Shown: positions 25,815 to 34,510, numbered from the stretch's first letter. The stretch: DNA of 64,000 nt from Acinetobacter lwoffii (GCF_019048525.1 NZ_CP077369.1:1922001-1986000), one strand, 5' to 3'. Made by a program: numbers and translations. The notes: a model not told the origin generated them from the letters alone.

Positions 25815-26520
25815 AAAAGCGATTAATACAATTTAATTCTATTTTATGGTATTTAACTGGAAAGGCTTGAAAATAAAGACATAAGGATTTTGATTTAATG
25901 GCATTTTACAGTATTTAATTATTATGATAATTCTCGACCATTAAAAGCATGAGTTTAACCTATTGAAATTAATGCACTTAAATGTGCTAATGTTGTCCAG
26001 ATCGTACTTTATTTATACGTGTTGCAAGCACTTGCCTGACACAACTAAATCATTGATTTCATTGTGTGAAAATAAAGCACGCTTCATCATAGCAAAAAAT
26101 AGCCCCATTCGGCGCAACAATTTCGCTCAATTTATTGGCTTTAAAAACCTGTAGAAAATTAAATAAAATTTTATAATGATTTAAAGTAATAGGCTTACTC
26201 ATAGAAAGATTTAAAAGGCTATTTTTTAGAGTAAAACTTAAAAATGAAAAAATTAAGGTCAAAGAGAGGTAAAATGCTTGATGAAAAAAACATCACTTGA
26301 ATAATTAAGCTTTATATAAACTTTTCTATTGAAAGTAGATTTAAAGAAAATGCCTCATAATAGGCATACAATCCCAAATGAATCGCAAAATTTTCTTTAC
26401 TGATATCTACTAAAAAAAGCTCAATTTTTATCCAAAAACAAGTAAAAATATAACAAAAGTAAGAAAAAGCAGCATATTTGCTATAAAAAGCTATGTTTCT
26501 TATACATTTTTATAGATACA
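25815..26520. other. about 700 bp non-coding between prophage and glnA control region
   Basis: No convincing gene on either strand. It contains an imperfect direct repeat (ATTTTATGGTATTTAA at 25841 and ATTTTACAGTATTTAA at 25903) that could be part of the attachment region, and a small 6-bp inverted repeat at 26350-26367. The short open frame at 25963-26154 has unusual composition and no ribosome site. Confidence 0.45.
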
Positions 26521-26601
26521 TGCACTATTTAGGTGCGCTAAAAAATAAAGCTGAAATAAAATAAATGAAGAATGCTTGAATATAGTGCATTTAGTTTTGC
26601 A
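26521..26601 (+). promoter_or_regulatory. NtrC-like enhancer sites upstream of glnA
   Basis: 26521-26537 reads TGCACTATTTAGGTGCG, close to the NtrC consensus (TGCAC, 7 bases, GGTGC). A weaker TGCA...TGCA element lies at 26586-26601. Their distance from the sigma-54 promoter (about 85-180 bp) suits enhancer binding. Confidence 0.6.
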
Positions 26602-26684
26602 GCTAGTATAATAGCCGCAAAGTATTTTTGTCACTTCATGATTTCTTATAAAGATTTCAAGATTTTATCTATACTTTTAAAAGT

Positions 26685-26700
26685 TGGTACGGTAATTGCT
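26685..26700 (+). promoter_or_regulatory. sigma-54 promoter of glnA
   Basis: TGGTACG, 4 bases, TTGCT matches the -24/-12 consensus TGGCACG-N4-TTGCW with one mismatch. The glnA ATG is 59 bases downstream. Confidence 0.8.
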
Positions 26701-26758
26701 TAATAACTATCAACTGCTAACACGCACTTCACGGGTGCAACAAAAACATCGGAGCAAA

Positions 26759-28174
26759 ATGAGCATGGCGAACAAGGTCCTTCAACTCATACAAGAAAGT
26801 GGCGCAAAATGGGTCGATTTTCGCTTTACTGATACCAAGGGTAAAGAGCAACACGTCACTTACCCAGCAGACAGTATTGATGAAGATACATTTGAAGACG
26901 GCAAAATGTTTGACGGTTCTTCAATTGCAGGTTGGAAAGGCATCGAAGCATCGGACATGATTTTACGTCCGGATGCGGCAACAGGTTTTATCGACCCGTT
27001 CTTTGCAGAGCCAACAGTTGTTGTAACTTGTGACGTCATCGAGCCATCAACTGGTCAAGGTTATGATCGTGACCCACGTTCGATTGCGCGCCGTGCAGAA
27101 GAATATTTGAAATCTACCGGTATCGGTGATACTGCATTCTTTGGTCCAGAACCAGAATTCTTCGTATTTGACGAAGTAAAATGGGAAATCGACATGTCTG
27201 GCGCGCGCCATACATTGATCGCTGAAGAAGCTGCTTGGTCAACTAACAAAGACTACGAAGGCGGTAACTCTGGTCACCGTCCACGCGTAAAAGGCGGTTA
27301 CTTCCCAGTTCCTCCTGTAGATTCTTCACATGACATGCGTGCAGACATGTGTGCGCGTATCGAAGACATCATGGGTCCAGGTCGTGTAGAAGTACATCAC
27401 CACGAAGTTGCTTCTTGCCAGTTAGAAATTGGTGTGAGCTTCAACACTATGGTGCGTAAAGCAGACGAAGTTCAACAGTTCAAATATGCGGTTTGGAACG
27501 TTGCGCATCAATATGCAAAAACAGCAACCTTTATGCCTAAACCAATGGTTGGCGATAACGGTTCTGGTATGCACGTGCATATGTCGATCTCTAAAGACGG
27601 CAAAAACCTGTTTGCTGGTGATGAATATGCAGGCCTTTCAGAAATGGCGTTGTACTTCATCGGTGGTGTAATTAAACATGCCCGTTCTTTGAATGCGATC
27701 ACTAACCCTTCTACAAACTCGTATAAGCGTTTGGTTCCACATTTCGAAGCACCGATTATGCTTGCTTACTCAGCGCGTAACCGTTCTGCATCTATCCGTA
27801 TTCCTTACGTGTCTAGCCCGAAAGGCAAGCGTATTGAAGCGCGTTTTCCAGATCCAATGATGAACCCGTACCTAGGTTTCGCGGCATTGTTGATGGCTGG
27901 TCTTGACGGTATTCAAAACAAGATCCACCCAGGTGAAGCTGCTGACAAGAACTTGTACGATCTTCCACCGGAAGAAGAAGCAAAAATCCCTACAGTGGCG
28001 CATAGCCTGGATATGGCGCTTGAAGCACTTCAAGCGGATCATGATTACCTGTTAAAAGGTGGCGTGTTCACGAAAGAAATGCTTGATGCTTATATCGAGC
28101 TTAAAACTGAAGAAGTTCGTCGTCTAAACACGACTACTCACCCAGTTGAATTTGATATGTACTACAGCTTGTAA
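26759..28174 (+). CDS. glnA: type I glutamine synthetase
   Basis: The ATG at 26759 follows CGGAGC and gives 471 residues, the usual GSI length. It combines glutamate, ammonia and ATP to make glutamine in the cytoplasm. Hallmarks: [40 protein letters not shown], the catalytic [20 protein letters not shown], and adenylylation site Tyr400 in NLYDLPPEE. Expression should respond to nitrogen through the sigma-54 promoter and NtrC-like sites upstream, and activity through Tyr400 modification. It stands alone and ends in a strong terminator. Confidence 0.97.
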   Translation: MSMANKVLQLIQESGAKWVDFRFTDTKGKEQHVTYPADSIDEDTFEDGKMFDGSSIAGWKGIEASDMILRPDAATGFIDPFFAEPTVVVTCDVIEPSTGQGYDRDPRSIARRAEEYLKSTGIGDTAFFGPEPEFFVFDEVKWEIDMSGARHTLIAEEAAWSTNKDYEGGNSGHRPRVKGGYFPVPPVDSSHDMRADMCARIEDIMGPGRVEVHHHEVASCQLEIGVSFNTMVRKADEVQQFKYAVWNVAHQYAKTATFMPKPMVGDNGSGMHVHMSISKDGKNLFAGDEYAGLSEMALYFIGGVIKHARSLNAITNPSTNSYKRLVPHFEAPIMLAYSARNRSASIRIPYVSSPKGKRIEARFPDPMMNPYLGFAALLMAGLDGIQNKIHPGEAADKNLYDLPPEEEAKIPTVAHSLDMALEALQADHDYLLKGGVFTKEMLDAYIELKTEEVRRLNTTTHPVEFDMYYSL

Positions 28175-28197
28175 TTCATCACGAATTAAAGCGAAGA

Positions 28198-28224
28198 AAA
28201 CCCGCGCATGTCGCGGGTTTTTTT
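28198..28224 (+). terminator. glnA terminator
   Basis: Strong stem AAACCCGCG with CGCGGGTTT, then a T-run. Confidence 0.85.
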
Positions 28225-28264
28225 GTATCATCTATTTATAATTTTAAATGATTGATGGGCTTAA

Positions 28265-28540
28265 ATGGCACAACGTAAAAAGCACACCAGCTTTTATCCA
28301 TGGATTGATCCAAAAGATCATAACAAAGGTTTTAAGTTGAACTTCTCTGAAGTGACTTATCTTGAAGTGGGGCGGACTCCCGAGGGTTATAAGCAGGCTC
28401 AATTTGTGGCGCTGAAAAATCCTGAAATAGCGCTGGATTATGCTTATCCAGAATCATTTTATTTGAGTGCTGAAGGTTTTATTTTAATTAAAACCCCACA
28501 AGGCAAATATGAAATCATTGCAAAAACAGATAACTGTTAA
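28265..28540 (+). CDS. conserved hypothetical protein upstream of ubiC
   Basis: 91 residues, soluble, with a basic start (MAQRKKHTSFYPWIDPKDHN) and a probable beta-rich domain (FSEVTYLEVGRTPEGYKQAQ, ESFYLSAEGFILIKTPQGKY). No recognised family. The ubiC ATG lies two bases after the stop, so it is the first gene of a ubi operon; a link to quinone synthesis is only a context guess. Confidence 0.7.
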   Translation: MAQRKKHTSFYPWIDPKDHNKGFKLNFSEVTYLEVGRTPEGYKQAQFVALKNPEIALDYAYPESFYLSAEGFILIKTPQGKYEIIAKTDNC

Positions 28541-28542
28541 CA

Positions 28543-29049
28543 ATGAATAGTCGTTCTAGAAATCAAAATCAGCGTGTGCTGCTGTCAACTCTGCCTGTTG
28601 AGTTAAAACCGTGGCTGTATGCATCGGGTTCACTCACGCAACAACTGACCGATTTGGCGCAAGGACAATTCCATGTCGAGCCAATTCAAGAGCATTTTCA
28701 GCGTTTAAGCTTTGCCAATGCCAAATGGATGCAGATGTCACATCAGCATACTTCCTGGGTGCGTGAAAGTTATCTCTACGGCTCGGAACAGTCTCCTTGG
28801 GTGAAAGCCAAAAGCATCTTTCCGATTTTAAGCCTGCAAAAAAAAGCCCGAATTTTTCAGCATATTGGCACCAAACCGATTGGCTGGTTTCTGTTTCAGC
28901 GCACTAATCCACTGTGCCAGCGCCGGGTGGTACTTTTAGATGAGGGCTGGACCCGTCAGAGCTGCTATACTTGGCACGGCTGTAAATTTATCGTACAAGA
29001 AACATTTTTACCGGCATTTGAACACTTTATACAAAATTCACGGGCTTGA
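28543..29049 (+). CDS. ubiC: chorismate lyase
   Basis: 168 residues, the size of UbiC. It converts chorismate to 4-hydroxybenzoate and pyruvate, the first committed step of ubiquinone synthesis. Family features: the N-terminal LPVELKPWLYASGSLTQQL, the conserved WVRESYLYG with active-site Arg, KPIGWFLF, and the C-terminal IVQETFLP with catalytic Glu. It is followed within 6 bp by ubiA, which uses its product. Confidence 0.92.
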   Translation: MNSRSRNQNQRVLLSTLPVELKPWLYASGSLTQQLTDLAQGQFHVEPIQEHFQRLSFANAKWMQMSHQHTSWVRESYLYGSEQSPWVKAKSIFPILSLQKKARIFQHIGTKPIGWFLFQRTNPLCQRRVVLLDEGWTRQSCYTWHGCKFIVQETFLPAFEHFIQNSRA

Positions 29050-29054
29050 TTTTT

Positions 29055-29933
29055 ATGGCAACCGCACAAGCAATCACCTGGCGTGAGCGTCTTAGCGCCT
29101 ATTATTATCTTTGTCGTTTTGATAAACCGATTGGGACTGAACTGGTTTTTTGGCCTACCATGTGGGCGCTGTGGATTGCAGCTCAGGGCATGCCACGTAT
29201 TGAAATTTTAATTCCCATGATTTTGGGTGTGATTTTTATGCGGGCGGCAGGCTGTGCCATTAATGATTTTGCTGACCGTAAAGTCGATGCACATGTGGAG
29301 CGTACTAAAAACCGCCCATTAGCGACCGGGATTATCAGTGCCAAAGAGGCCGTAATGGTATTTCTGGTTTTGGTGGCTGCCAGTGCCTGCTTGCTATTTT
29401 TTCTGCCAATCGAAACTTTTTACTGGTCATTTGGGGCTTTATTTTTAGCGTTTATTTATCCTTTTATGAAGCGCTATACCCATTTACCTCAAGTCTTTTT
29501 GGGTGCAGCATTTTCCTGGTCGATTCCGATGGCTTATACCGCAGTTGGACAAACGCCGGATTTAACCTGCTGGCTTCTATATTTTGGTAATCTGGCCTGG
29601 ACCGTAGCCTATGATACCCAATATGCAATTGCAGATCGTGAATACGATTTAAAGATTGGGGTGAAATCAACCGCGATCTTATTTGGTCGATATGATATTC
29701 AGATCATTAGCGCTTTGCAGGCCATTAGTATTCTTTTGATTGCTGTAGCACTTTGGCTAGAAAATTTACTGATTCCATTTGGTTTGGCTGCATTAATTGT
29801 TGTCACTCTCGATTTTATTTACCAATGGTTTAAAACTCGAGATAAAAATCCACATTTGTGTTTCTGGGCGTTTAGGCATAACCGCTGGATTGGACTGATT
29901 ATTTTTGCAGGAATACTACTGGCTTTGAGGTAG
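29055..29933 (+). CDS. ubiA: 4-hydroxybenzoate polyprenyltransferase
   Basis: The ATG at 29055 gives 292 residues; an earlier in-frame TTG overlaps the ubiC stop and is less likely. Multi-spanning inner membrane enzyme that prenylates 4-hydroxybenzoate. The two aspartate-rich Mg-prenyl-diphosphate motifs are clear: NDFADRKVDAHVERTKNRPL and DTQYAIADREYDLKIGVKST. About eight hydrophobic segments follow the family pattern. Confidence 0.95.
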   Translation: MATAQAITWRERLSAYYYLCRFDKPIGTELVFWPTMWALWIAAQGMPRIEILIPMILGVIFMRAAGCAINDFADRKVDAHVERTKNRPLATGIISAKEAVMVFLVLVAASACLLFFLPIETFYWSFGALFLAFIYPFMKRYTHLPQVFLGAAFSWSIPMAYTAVGQTPDLTCWLLYFGNLAWTVAYDTQYAIADREYDLKIGVKSTAILFGRYDIQIISALQAISILLIAVALWLENLLIPFGLAALIVVTLDFIYQWFKTRDKNPHLCFWAFRHNRWIGLIIFAGILLALR

Positions 29934-29954
29934 TGACTGTCTATCGACTGAGAA

Positions 29955-29979
29955 AAAAGCGTCCTATAAGGATGCTTTT
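29955..29979 (+). terminator. terminator of the ubi operon
   Basis: Stem AAAAGCGTCCT/AGGATGCTTTT with one G-T pair and ATA loop. Confidence 0.7.
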
Positions 29980-30069
29980 GTTATTGCCTAATCTATAAGG
30001 CTTGAGCTATGACTTTATTTTGTTATATTGGGCAGTGTAATTAAATGACGAAATTAAAGCAGGTTTGTT

Positions 30070-30333
30070 ATGTCCGAGCAGCCACAGCCCCGCAGTGTCA
30101 AAAAGCTATTGATCTTCGGTACGCTTGCACTTTGTATTCCGGTATTTTTAATTAGTATGGCATTTCTTGCAGTGAATAGTGATGCTAAAAATCAGGAAAA
30201 ATACAAGCAGCAGCAGACAGATATGATTGCGCGTATTGAAGCACGAGAAGCTGCGGAAAAGCTCAAAGCAGAGCAGGATGTTAAGGCAGATTCAACTCAA
30301 GCTGCGTCTGAAAGTAGTGCAACAGCACCTTAA
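30070..30333 (+). CDS. small membrane protein with charged C-terminal helix
   Basis: 87 residues: a cytoplasmic-looking start (MSEQPQPRSVKK), one membrane helix (about 13-34, LLIFGTLALCIPVFLISMAF), then a charged helix (IEAREAAEKLKAEQDVKA) and an Ala/Ser tail. A decayed copy of its C-terminal part lies at 31727-31822, on the other side of ddh. No known function. Confidence 0.65.
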   Translation: MSEQPQPRSVKKLLIFGTLALCIPVFLISMAFLAVNSDAKNQEKYKQQQTDMIARIEAREAAEKLKAEQDVKADSTQAASESSATAP

Positions 30334-30467
30334 TCTATCTAAAATCCCTTTGCACTTGTCTAATACTGCAAATGTCTGTGTAGTAGATAGTTGCATGGGT
30401 TTCTGCAAACGATGATTTGACTGTAGATATTCGATACTTAGTAATTAGGCAAGCTGTATTCTAGAAT

Positions 30468-30509
30468 GGAAAAATATAGCCACCCATCATCCGATCGGTG
30501 GCTATATTT
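30468..30509 (-). terminator. ddh terminator (minus strand)
   Basis: Perfect 13-bp stem joining 30472-30484 with 30497-30509. Read on the minus strand it continues into a TATATTTTT tail, immediately after the ddh stop. Confidence 0.8.
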
Positions 30510-30517
30510 AAATCATC

Positions 30518-31507
30518 TTAAAGCAATTCTTTGCGCAATTGTTCTGAAGATTTAATTGAAAGTAGGGCAGGTGCTACATCTAGGGCTGTTTTGGCACCAT
30601 ATTGCTGAGTTTGATTCAGACGGTAGCAGGCACGGGCATAAGCCACTAGAACACTTGCAGTAAACTCTGGATTGCTATTCAGCTTTAAAGAAAACTCAAT
30701 CACCTGTTTTTGTGCATCACTGGTATTACCACTACGAATGACAAAACCGCCATGTGGCATATCTTGGTGATCTTTCAGTAAAGTTTCCTCACTGATAAAA
30801 TTCACAGTCGTATTATAATCTGCAAAATAATCAGGCATGCTGACGATGGTTTGTTCAACTGTTGCTGCATCAGCTCCTTGTTCCAAGACCACATAACAGT
30901 CACGATGATGTTTATCTTTGGTGCTTAACTCAGGTCGTGCGCCACTGCGGACTTGTTCAATAGCATCAGTGGATGGAATGGTATATTGAACACCAGCTTT
31001 CACCCCAGGTACACGGCGGATCGCATCCGAATGGCCTTGGCTTAAGCCTTTACCCCAAAAAGTATAAGTTTCGCCATCTGGTAATAGCGCTTCACCAAAT
31101 AAACGGTTAATCGAGAACATGCCAGGATCCCAGCCAATAGAAATCATGGCTGTTTTTTTGTTAGCAAGGGCGGGTGCATCGACTGCAGCATAGTATTCCG
31201 GAATACGTGCATGCGTATCAAAACTATCTACAGTATTGAATTTACTTGCAAAGATAGGCGCCTGTTGTGGCAAGTCATCTTTAGAGCCGCCACAAAGAAT
31301 CAGCACATCAATTTTATCGCTAAACTCATTTAATAGTGCATCCATGCTATACACTTGAGTTTCTGCAAAGCAAGGAGAGACGCTGCTTGGTGAGCGGCGA
31401 GTAAAAATACCGACAAGCTGCATATCAGGATTTTTCTGGATGGCAGTTTCAACACCGCGGCCAAGATTACCGTAACCCGCGATACCAATACGAATAGAAT
31501 TTTGCAT
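30518..31507 (-). CDS. ddh: meso-diaminopimelate dehydrogenase
   Basis: The ATG at 31507 gives 329 residues. NADP-binding Rossmann motif near the start (IRIGIAGYGNLGRGVE), then VDSFDTHARIPEYYAAVD, MISIGWDPGMFSINRLFGEA and YTFWGKGLSQGHSDAIRRVP, all characteristic of Ddh. It makes meso-diaminopimelate from tetrahydrodipicolinate in one reductive step, an alternative to the DapD/C/E/F route to lysine and peptidoglycan. No good ribosome site is seen at this ATG; an upstream TTG at 31552 is possible. Patchy distribution and flanking degenerate repeats hint at acquisition. Confidence 0.9.
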   Translation of the reverse strand: MQNSIRIGIAGYGNLGRGVETAIQKNPDMQLVGIFTRRSPSSVSPCFAETQVYSMDALLNEFSDKIDVLILCGGSKDDLPQQAPIFASKFNTVDSFDTHARIPEYYAAVDAPALANKKTAMISIGWDPGMFSINRLFGEALLPDGETYTFWGKGLSQGHSDAIRRVPGVKAGVQYTIPSTDAIEQVRSGARPELSTKDKHHRDCYVVLEQGADAATVEQTIVSMPDYFADYNTTVNFISEETLLKDHQDMPHGGFVIRSGNTSDAQKQVIEFSLKLNSNPEFTASVLVAYARACYRLNQTQQYGAKTALDVAPALLSIKSSEQLRKELL

Positions 31508-31726
31508 AAATAAACGATCACTGAATAAAAAAACAACGCCAAAAATAAGCAAGGTGATGATGGCCAGAAATGGAACAGGCCAATCAGGTCATCTGACTTA
31601 TATTTTGTTTTCGAAAGGATTATAGAGCGATAATTTAAACTTTATCACCCTAATCCTGCAGAAAGGCAGGTTTAACTGAGAATGCTTGTGATGAGACGCT
31701 AAATTGGACGAGGATAGGTTAGTTTT

Positions 31727-31822
31727 GAAGCATGAAAAGCTGCCGAGAAATTAAAAGCGGAGCAGGAGGCTTTGATTAATCCAATTCAAGCTGCAGCGAG
31801 AAATATCGAAATTGCAGCTTAA
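31727..31822 (+). pseudogene. decayed copy of the C-terminal part of the small membrane protein gene
   Basis: In frame it reads EA-stop-KAAEKLKAEQEALINPIQAA and onward, paralleling EAREAAEKLKAEQDVKADS in the gene at 30070; a TGA replaces an Arg codon. The promoter, start and membrane helix are missing. Confidence 0.65.
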
Positions 31823-31823
31823 T

Positions 31824-32072
31824 TTATTTTAAATCCCTTTGCAGTTGTCTGATAGTCGGAATCTGGGTGTATCGAATCACGGTATAGCCTGCTGCAATCA
31901 GCATGGCATCGCGTTCAGCATCTTCCTGCTCTTTGCCAATATGGCTCGTTTTCCTAATTAATAAAATGATTGTCAAATAAGAGCAGAGATTGTAACTACT
32001 ATTTTTTTTAAATACAAAACTGAAATATTGCTTTAAGTTCAATTTAGAAGATTCAAATATCAAATGAGACAC
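31824..32072 (-). pseudogene. 3' remnant of a DUF559-like nuclease gene
   Basis: Only the last ~40 codons look like a real protein end: KEQEDAERDAMLIAAGYTVI then RYTQIPTIRQLQRDLK, the usual C-terminus of DUF559/VSR-like proteins (ERDAxLxAxGYxVIRY). The N-terminal part of the open frame has a different, random-looking composition. A shorter trace of the same end lies at about 30335-30380 next to the other copy of the small membrane protein gene. Confidence 0.5.
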
Positions 32073-32166
32073 ATCTGTAGTTAATTGAAAAAGTTAGGTG
32101 TATTAAAACTCATTAGACTTCTTCAATGCACGAAACAGACTGTGCAAGAATTTAATTAAATTAAGA

Positions 32167-32400
32167 TTATTCAGAAAAGTATTCTGAAAAGAAAGTGATG
32201 AAATTGCTATCAATGGCATTCAACCAATCATAAAGTTCGATGAAATCTAATCTTCTTTCAAAATTCTCAACTTTAGCCACATATGATTGAGGCTTTTTTA
32301 AAGACGAAGCTAACTGTACCTGAGTTATTTTTTTCGACTCACGTAGTCCTATTAATTCGTTAATAACTTTCCTATACCTAGGATCATGTATTGAGCTCAT
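32167..32400 (-). CDS. XRE-family HTH regulator
   Basis: 77 residues, essentially one helix-turn-helix domain: LRESKKITQVQLASSLKKPQ then SYVAKVENFERRLDFIELYD, the standard XRE pattern. It is divergent from the gene at 32480; the 79 bp between them hold a perfect palindrome, so it probably represses one or both genes. Confidence 0.8.
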   Translation of the reverse strand: MSSIHDPRYRKVINELIGLRESKKITQVQLASSLKKPQSYVAKVENFERRLDFIELYDWLNAIDSNFITFFSEYFSE

Positions 32401-32426
32401 GGCTCAAAATGTTGTACTATCTTCAT

Positions 32427-32449
32427 AAATATCCCAAAATGGGATATTT
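32427..32449. promoter_or_regulatory. operator-like palindrome between divergent genes
   Basis: Perfect 10-bp arms AAATATCCCA and TGGGATATTT around AAA, 27 bp upstream of the HTH start codon and 30 bp upstream of the divergent gene. Likely binding site of the XRE regulator. Confidence 0.65.
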
Positions 32450-32479
32450 TTTATTATTGTACACTGGGTGTTTTATTTT

Positions 32480-32965
32480 ATGTCATTAAATCATAAACTT
32501 AGTTATCATTTGGTTGAATATCTGTCGAATCAAAATTTTAGAGACAGTGAGTTTAAAGAAATTTTTAATGGTTTTAAAAAAGAAAACCCAGAGTTTTCGT
32601 CGAATAATAGTTATCAACGTACATATCGTATTATAAGGGAGCTAGTAAATTGTGATTTGATGATTCTTAAGCGTACTCATCATAATTACAGATATACTTC
32701 AAATTACTCAGTTTCATCGCTAAATAATTTTTTGTTAAAACAAGATATTACGATTGATTTTAAGGATAAATTGAAAAGTGAATTTGCTGAAGTAAATTTA
32801 AATATAGAAAAAATCCGTCTAGAAATTAACTTTTTTGATAAATATATGAAAGAGTATCCTATCTTAAAAGACACTATCCTTCAGTTTAAAAAGAAAAGTC
32901 AGCAAAAACTGACTTATTTAGAATCTCAAATTTGTGTTTTAAATATTATTAGGACAAATGTTTGA
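32480..32965 (+). CDS. unknown protein divergent from the HTH regulator
   Basis: 161 residues from the ATG (a GTG 12 bases upstream is possible). Residues 1-60 resemble a small winged-helix-like module (YLSNQNFRDSEFKEIFNGFK, TYRIIRELVNCDLMILKRTH). From about 90 on there is a helical, probably coiled-coil segment (LKSEFAEVNLNIEKIRLEIN). No family recognised. It may be the partner of the regulator or a marker gene at the edge of the defence island. Confidence 0.55.
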   Translation: MSLNHKLSYHLVEYLSNQNFRDSEFKEIFNGFKKENPEFSSNNSYQRTYRIIRELVNCDLMILKRTHHNYRYTSNYSVSSLNNFLLKQDITIDFKDKLKSEFAEVNLNIEKIRLEINFFDKYMKEYPILKDTILQFKKKSQQKLTYLESQICVLNIIRTNV

Positions 32966-33406
32966 TATGAACTTATTTTCGTGTGAATGCTAACAACCTA
33001 AGCTGGATTTTAATTATTTAAGATTTTTGAATAGTTCTAAGATGAATTCTATCTGTTTTTTGATACGGGCGACTTGCTACGAGAAGTTTGATCCTTGAAA
33101 TTTAGAATGCTTTTTATGATTTAGTGTAATTTATCATAAATAAAATCTATGAAATTTAATGCCAACGAAGAGATCACGCTACATCTAAAATTTTAGCATT
33201 CCAACTCATAATAATTAAATGACCCCATAAAATTAATAGGTGGAGAGAGAGTAAGAAATGAAGATATAAGCTTTATTAAAAAATTAAGTGTTTATATCTA
33301 TGAATTAGTTAGAATTTTTCTCTTATACTCGAACTTCAAATTAAGTCTAATCAGCAAGAATCCCTTTTTTTCGTGAATCATAGATCGTCTACTGCAAAAA
33401 ATAAAT
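32966..33406. other. 440-bp non-coding stretch at the island edge
   Basis: No convincing gene. It is very AT-rich. A short GACCCCATAAAATTAAT near 33220 resembles the GACCCCAAAAATTTAGT at 44230 on the other side of the restriction operon, possibly decayed insertion-sequence ends. Confidence 0.35.
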
Positions 33407-33435
33407 TTGACATAACCTAAAATTCAACCTAACAT
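33407..33435 (+). promoter_or_regulatory. promoter of the restriction-modification/CBASS operon
   Basis: TTGACA (perfect -35) and TAACAT separated by exactly 17 bases, about 120 bp upstream of the first gene. Confidence 0.65.
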
Positions 33436-33483
33436 CAGCTTTAGGCTGAACTGCATAATCGTTCTACTGTAAAAAAAAATAGT

Positions 33484-33507
33484 GATGACAGGTGGCCGCC
33501 TGTCATC
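33484..33507 (+). promoter_or_regulatory. hairpin in the operon leader
   Basis: Perfect 9-bp stem GATGACAGG/CCTGTCATC with TGGCCG loop, 46 bp before the first start codon. There is no T-run on the plus strand, so an RNA structure or protein site is more likely than a terminator. Confidence 0.5.
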
Positions 33508-33553
33508 GAATTCAAAACTATTAACGCGACTAAACATTAGGAGTTAAGAACAA

Positions 33554-33844
33554 ATGAAAGTATATCAGATCAATTACGACCTGCGTAAGCAACGTAACTA
33601 TGATGAGCTGTACAAAAAGATTCAATCTTATCCAAATTGGTGCCATCCATTAGAGTCATGTTGGTTAATTGCCTCTGAAAAAACAGCGCCACAAATTGCA
33701 GAGGAGCTCTTCAAAGTTATGGATAGTGATGATGGACTATTGGTGACCCGCTTACTAAATGAAGCATCTTGGTACAACCTTGATTCAGAGGGAATGAAAG
33801 ATGTGACTAATTGGCTTCAAGAAAACTTAAGCAAAGCTAGCTAA
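33554..33844 (+). CDS. Cas2-like small protein heading the defence operon
   Basis: 96 residues. MKVYQINYDLRKQRNYDELY followed by PNWCHPLESCWLIASEKTAP and VMDSDDGLLVTRL follow the ferredoxin-like pattern of Cas2/VapD-type proteins: first strand ending in Y-D-L, and a late DDGLLV strand. There are no cas1 or CRISPR repeats here. Such stand-alone Cas2-like (SinR-like) proteins are known beside restriction systems; whether they cut nucleic acid is not known. Ribosome site TAGGAG precedes the ATG by 10 bases. Confidence 0.6.
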   Translation: MKVYQINYDLRKQRNYDELYKKIQSYPNWCHPLESCWLIASEKTAPQIAEELFKVMDSDDGLLVTRLLNEASWYNLDSEGMKDVTNWLQENLSKAS

Positions 33845-33889
33845 TAGTCTAAGCCAAGGATGGCTCAACCCCCTTCAGAGTAAATATCT

Positions 33890-34510
33890 ATGGCAAAGTT
33901 TAAGAGATTCATAAAACTGAGTGATCTTGCAGAGATCCGCACAGGTTTTACATTTCGTGAAAAGGTTGAAGAAGTCGAGTCAGGCAATGCCCACGTATTG
34001 CAGATCAAAGATATTCGTAGCATTGCAATGGATACATGTGGTTATACACTTTTTGCTGATGCCTTACCGCAAATTGATTGGCGAGGTAAAGATAATGCAA
34101 TTGTATCACCTCAATCTGTGTTGTTGCCCTGTCGTGGAGAGTATCTCAAAGCCCATTATTTTGTGGGTAATCAAGATCAATCAAAAGTATTACCCTTAAT
34201 TGTGAGTAGTCAGTTTTTGATTCTAATGCCAAATCAAAATGTAGTGCCTGAATACTTATGCTGGTACTTAAACCAACCTAAAGTGCAATACGAGTTACGC
34301 AAAGAAAGTCAGGGTTCTAAGATGCCGATGCTTAGTGTATCAACAGTCAGCCAATTTGAGGTTGAAGTCCCTAGCTTGGACATTCAGCAACGCATAATCG
34401 AATTAAACCGTCTTTGGGAGCAAGAGCAGATCTTGACTCAGCAATTACTTAAAAATCGTGAACAAATGATGATGGGCATGTTTAAACAACTGCTCCAAGG
34501 AAACAAATAA
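33890..34510 (+). CDS. half-length type I specificity subunit (single TRD HsdS)
   Basis: 206 residues, about half the size of a normal HsdS. One target recognition domain (LSDLAEIRTGFTFREKVEEV, VLLPCRGEYLKAHYF, YLNQPKVQYELRKESQGSKM, SVSTVSQFEVEVPSLDIQQR) is followed by one conserved helix (about 165-206). A half-subunit can pair with itself or another S chain to give a symmetric or altered target. It overlaps hsdM by TAATG, so it is made together with the methylase. Confidence 0.8.
   Translation: MAKFKRFIKLSDLAEIRTGFTFREKVEEVESGNAHVLQIKDIRSIAMDTCGYTLFADALPQIDWRGKDNAIVSPQSVLLPCRGEYLKAHYFVGNQDQSKVLPLIVSSQFLILMPNQNVVPEYLCWYLNQPKVQYELRKESQGSKMPMLSVSTVSQFEVEVPSLDIQQRIIELNRLWEQEQILTQQLLKNREQMMMGMFKQLLQGNK

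Larger units (their letters stand above)
1..25920 (+). mobile_element. prophage, late region and integrase end (left end outside window)
   Basis: Contiguous head, tail, lysis, umuDC and integrase genes define one prophage whose right boundary lies between the integrase (25767) and the glnA control region. Early, replication and repressor genes are not present and would lie left of the window. The attachment core cannot be set because the other end is missing. Confidence 0.8.

Noticed and set aside
25963..26154. 63-codon plus-strand open frame between prophage and glnA
   Set aside because: No ribosome site, random-looking composition, and it lies in AT-rich spacer with an equally long frame on the other strand.
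26350..26367. Terminator ATGCCT/AGGCAT upstream of glnA
   Set aside because: Six-bp stem without T-run on either strand; probably chance.
33554..33844. CRISPR-Cas locus
   Set aside because: Only a Cas2-like protein is seen; no cas1, no effector genes and no repeat-spacer array in the window.
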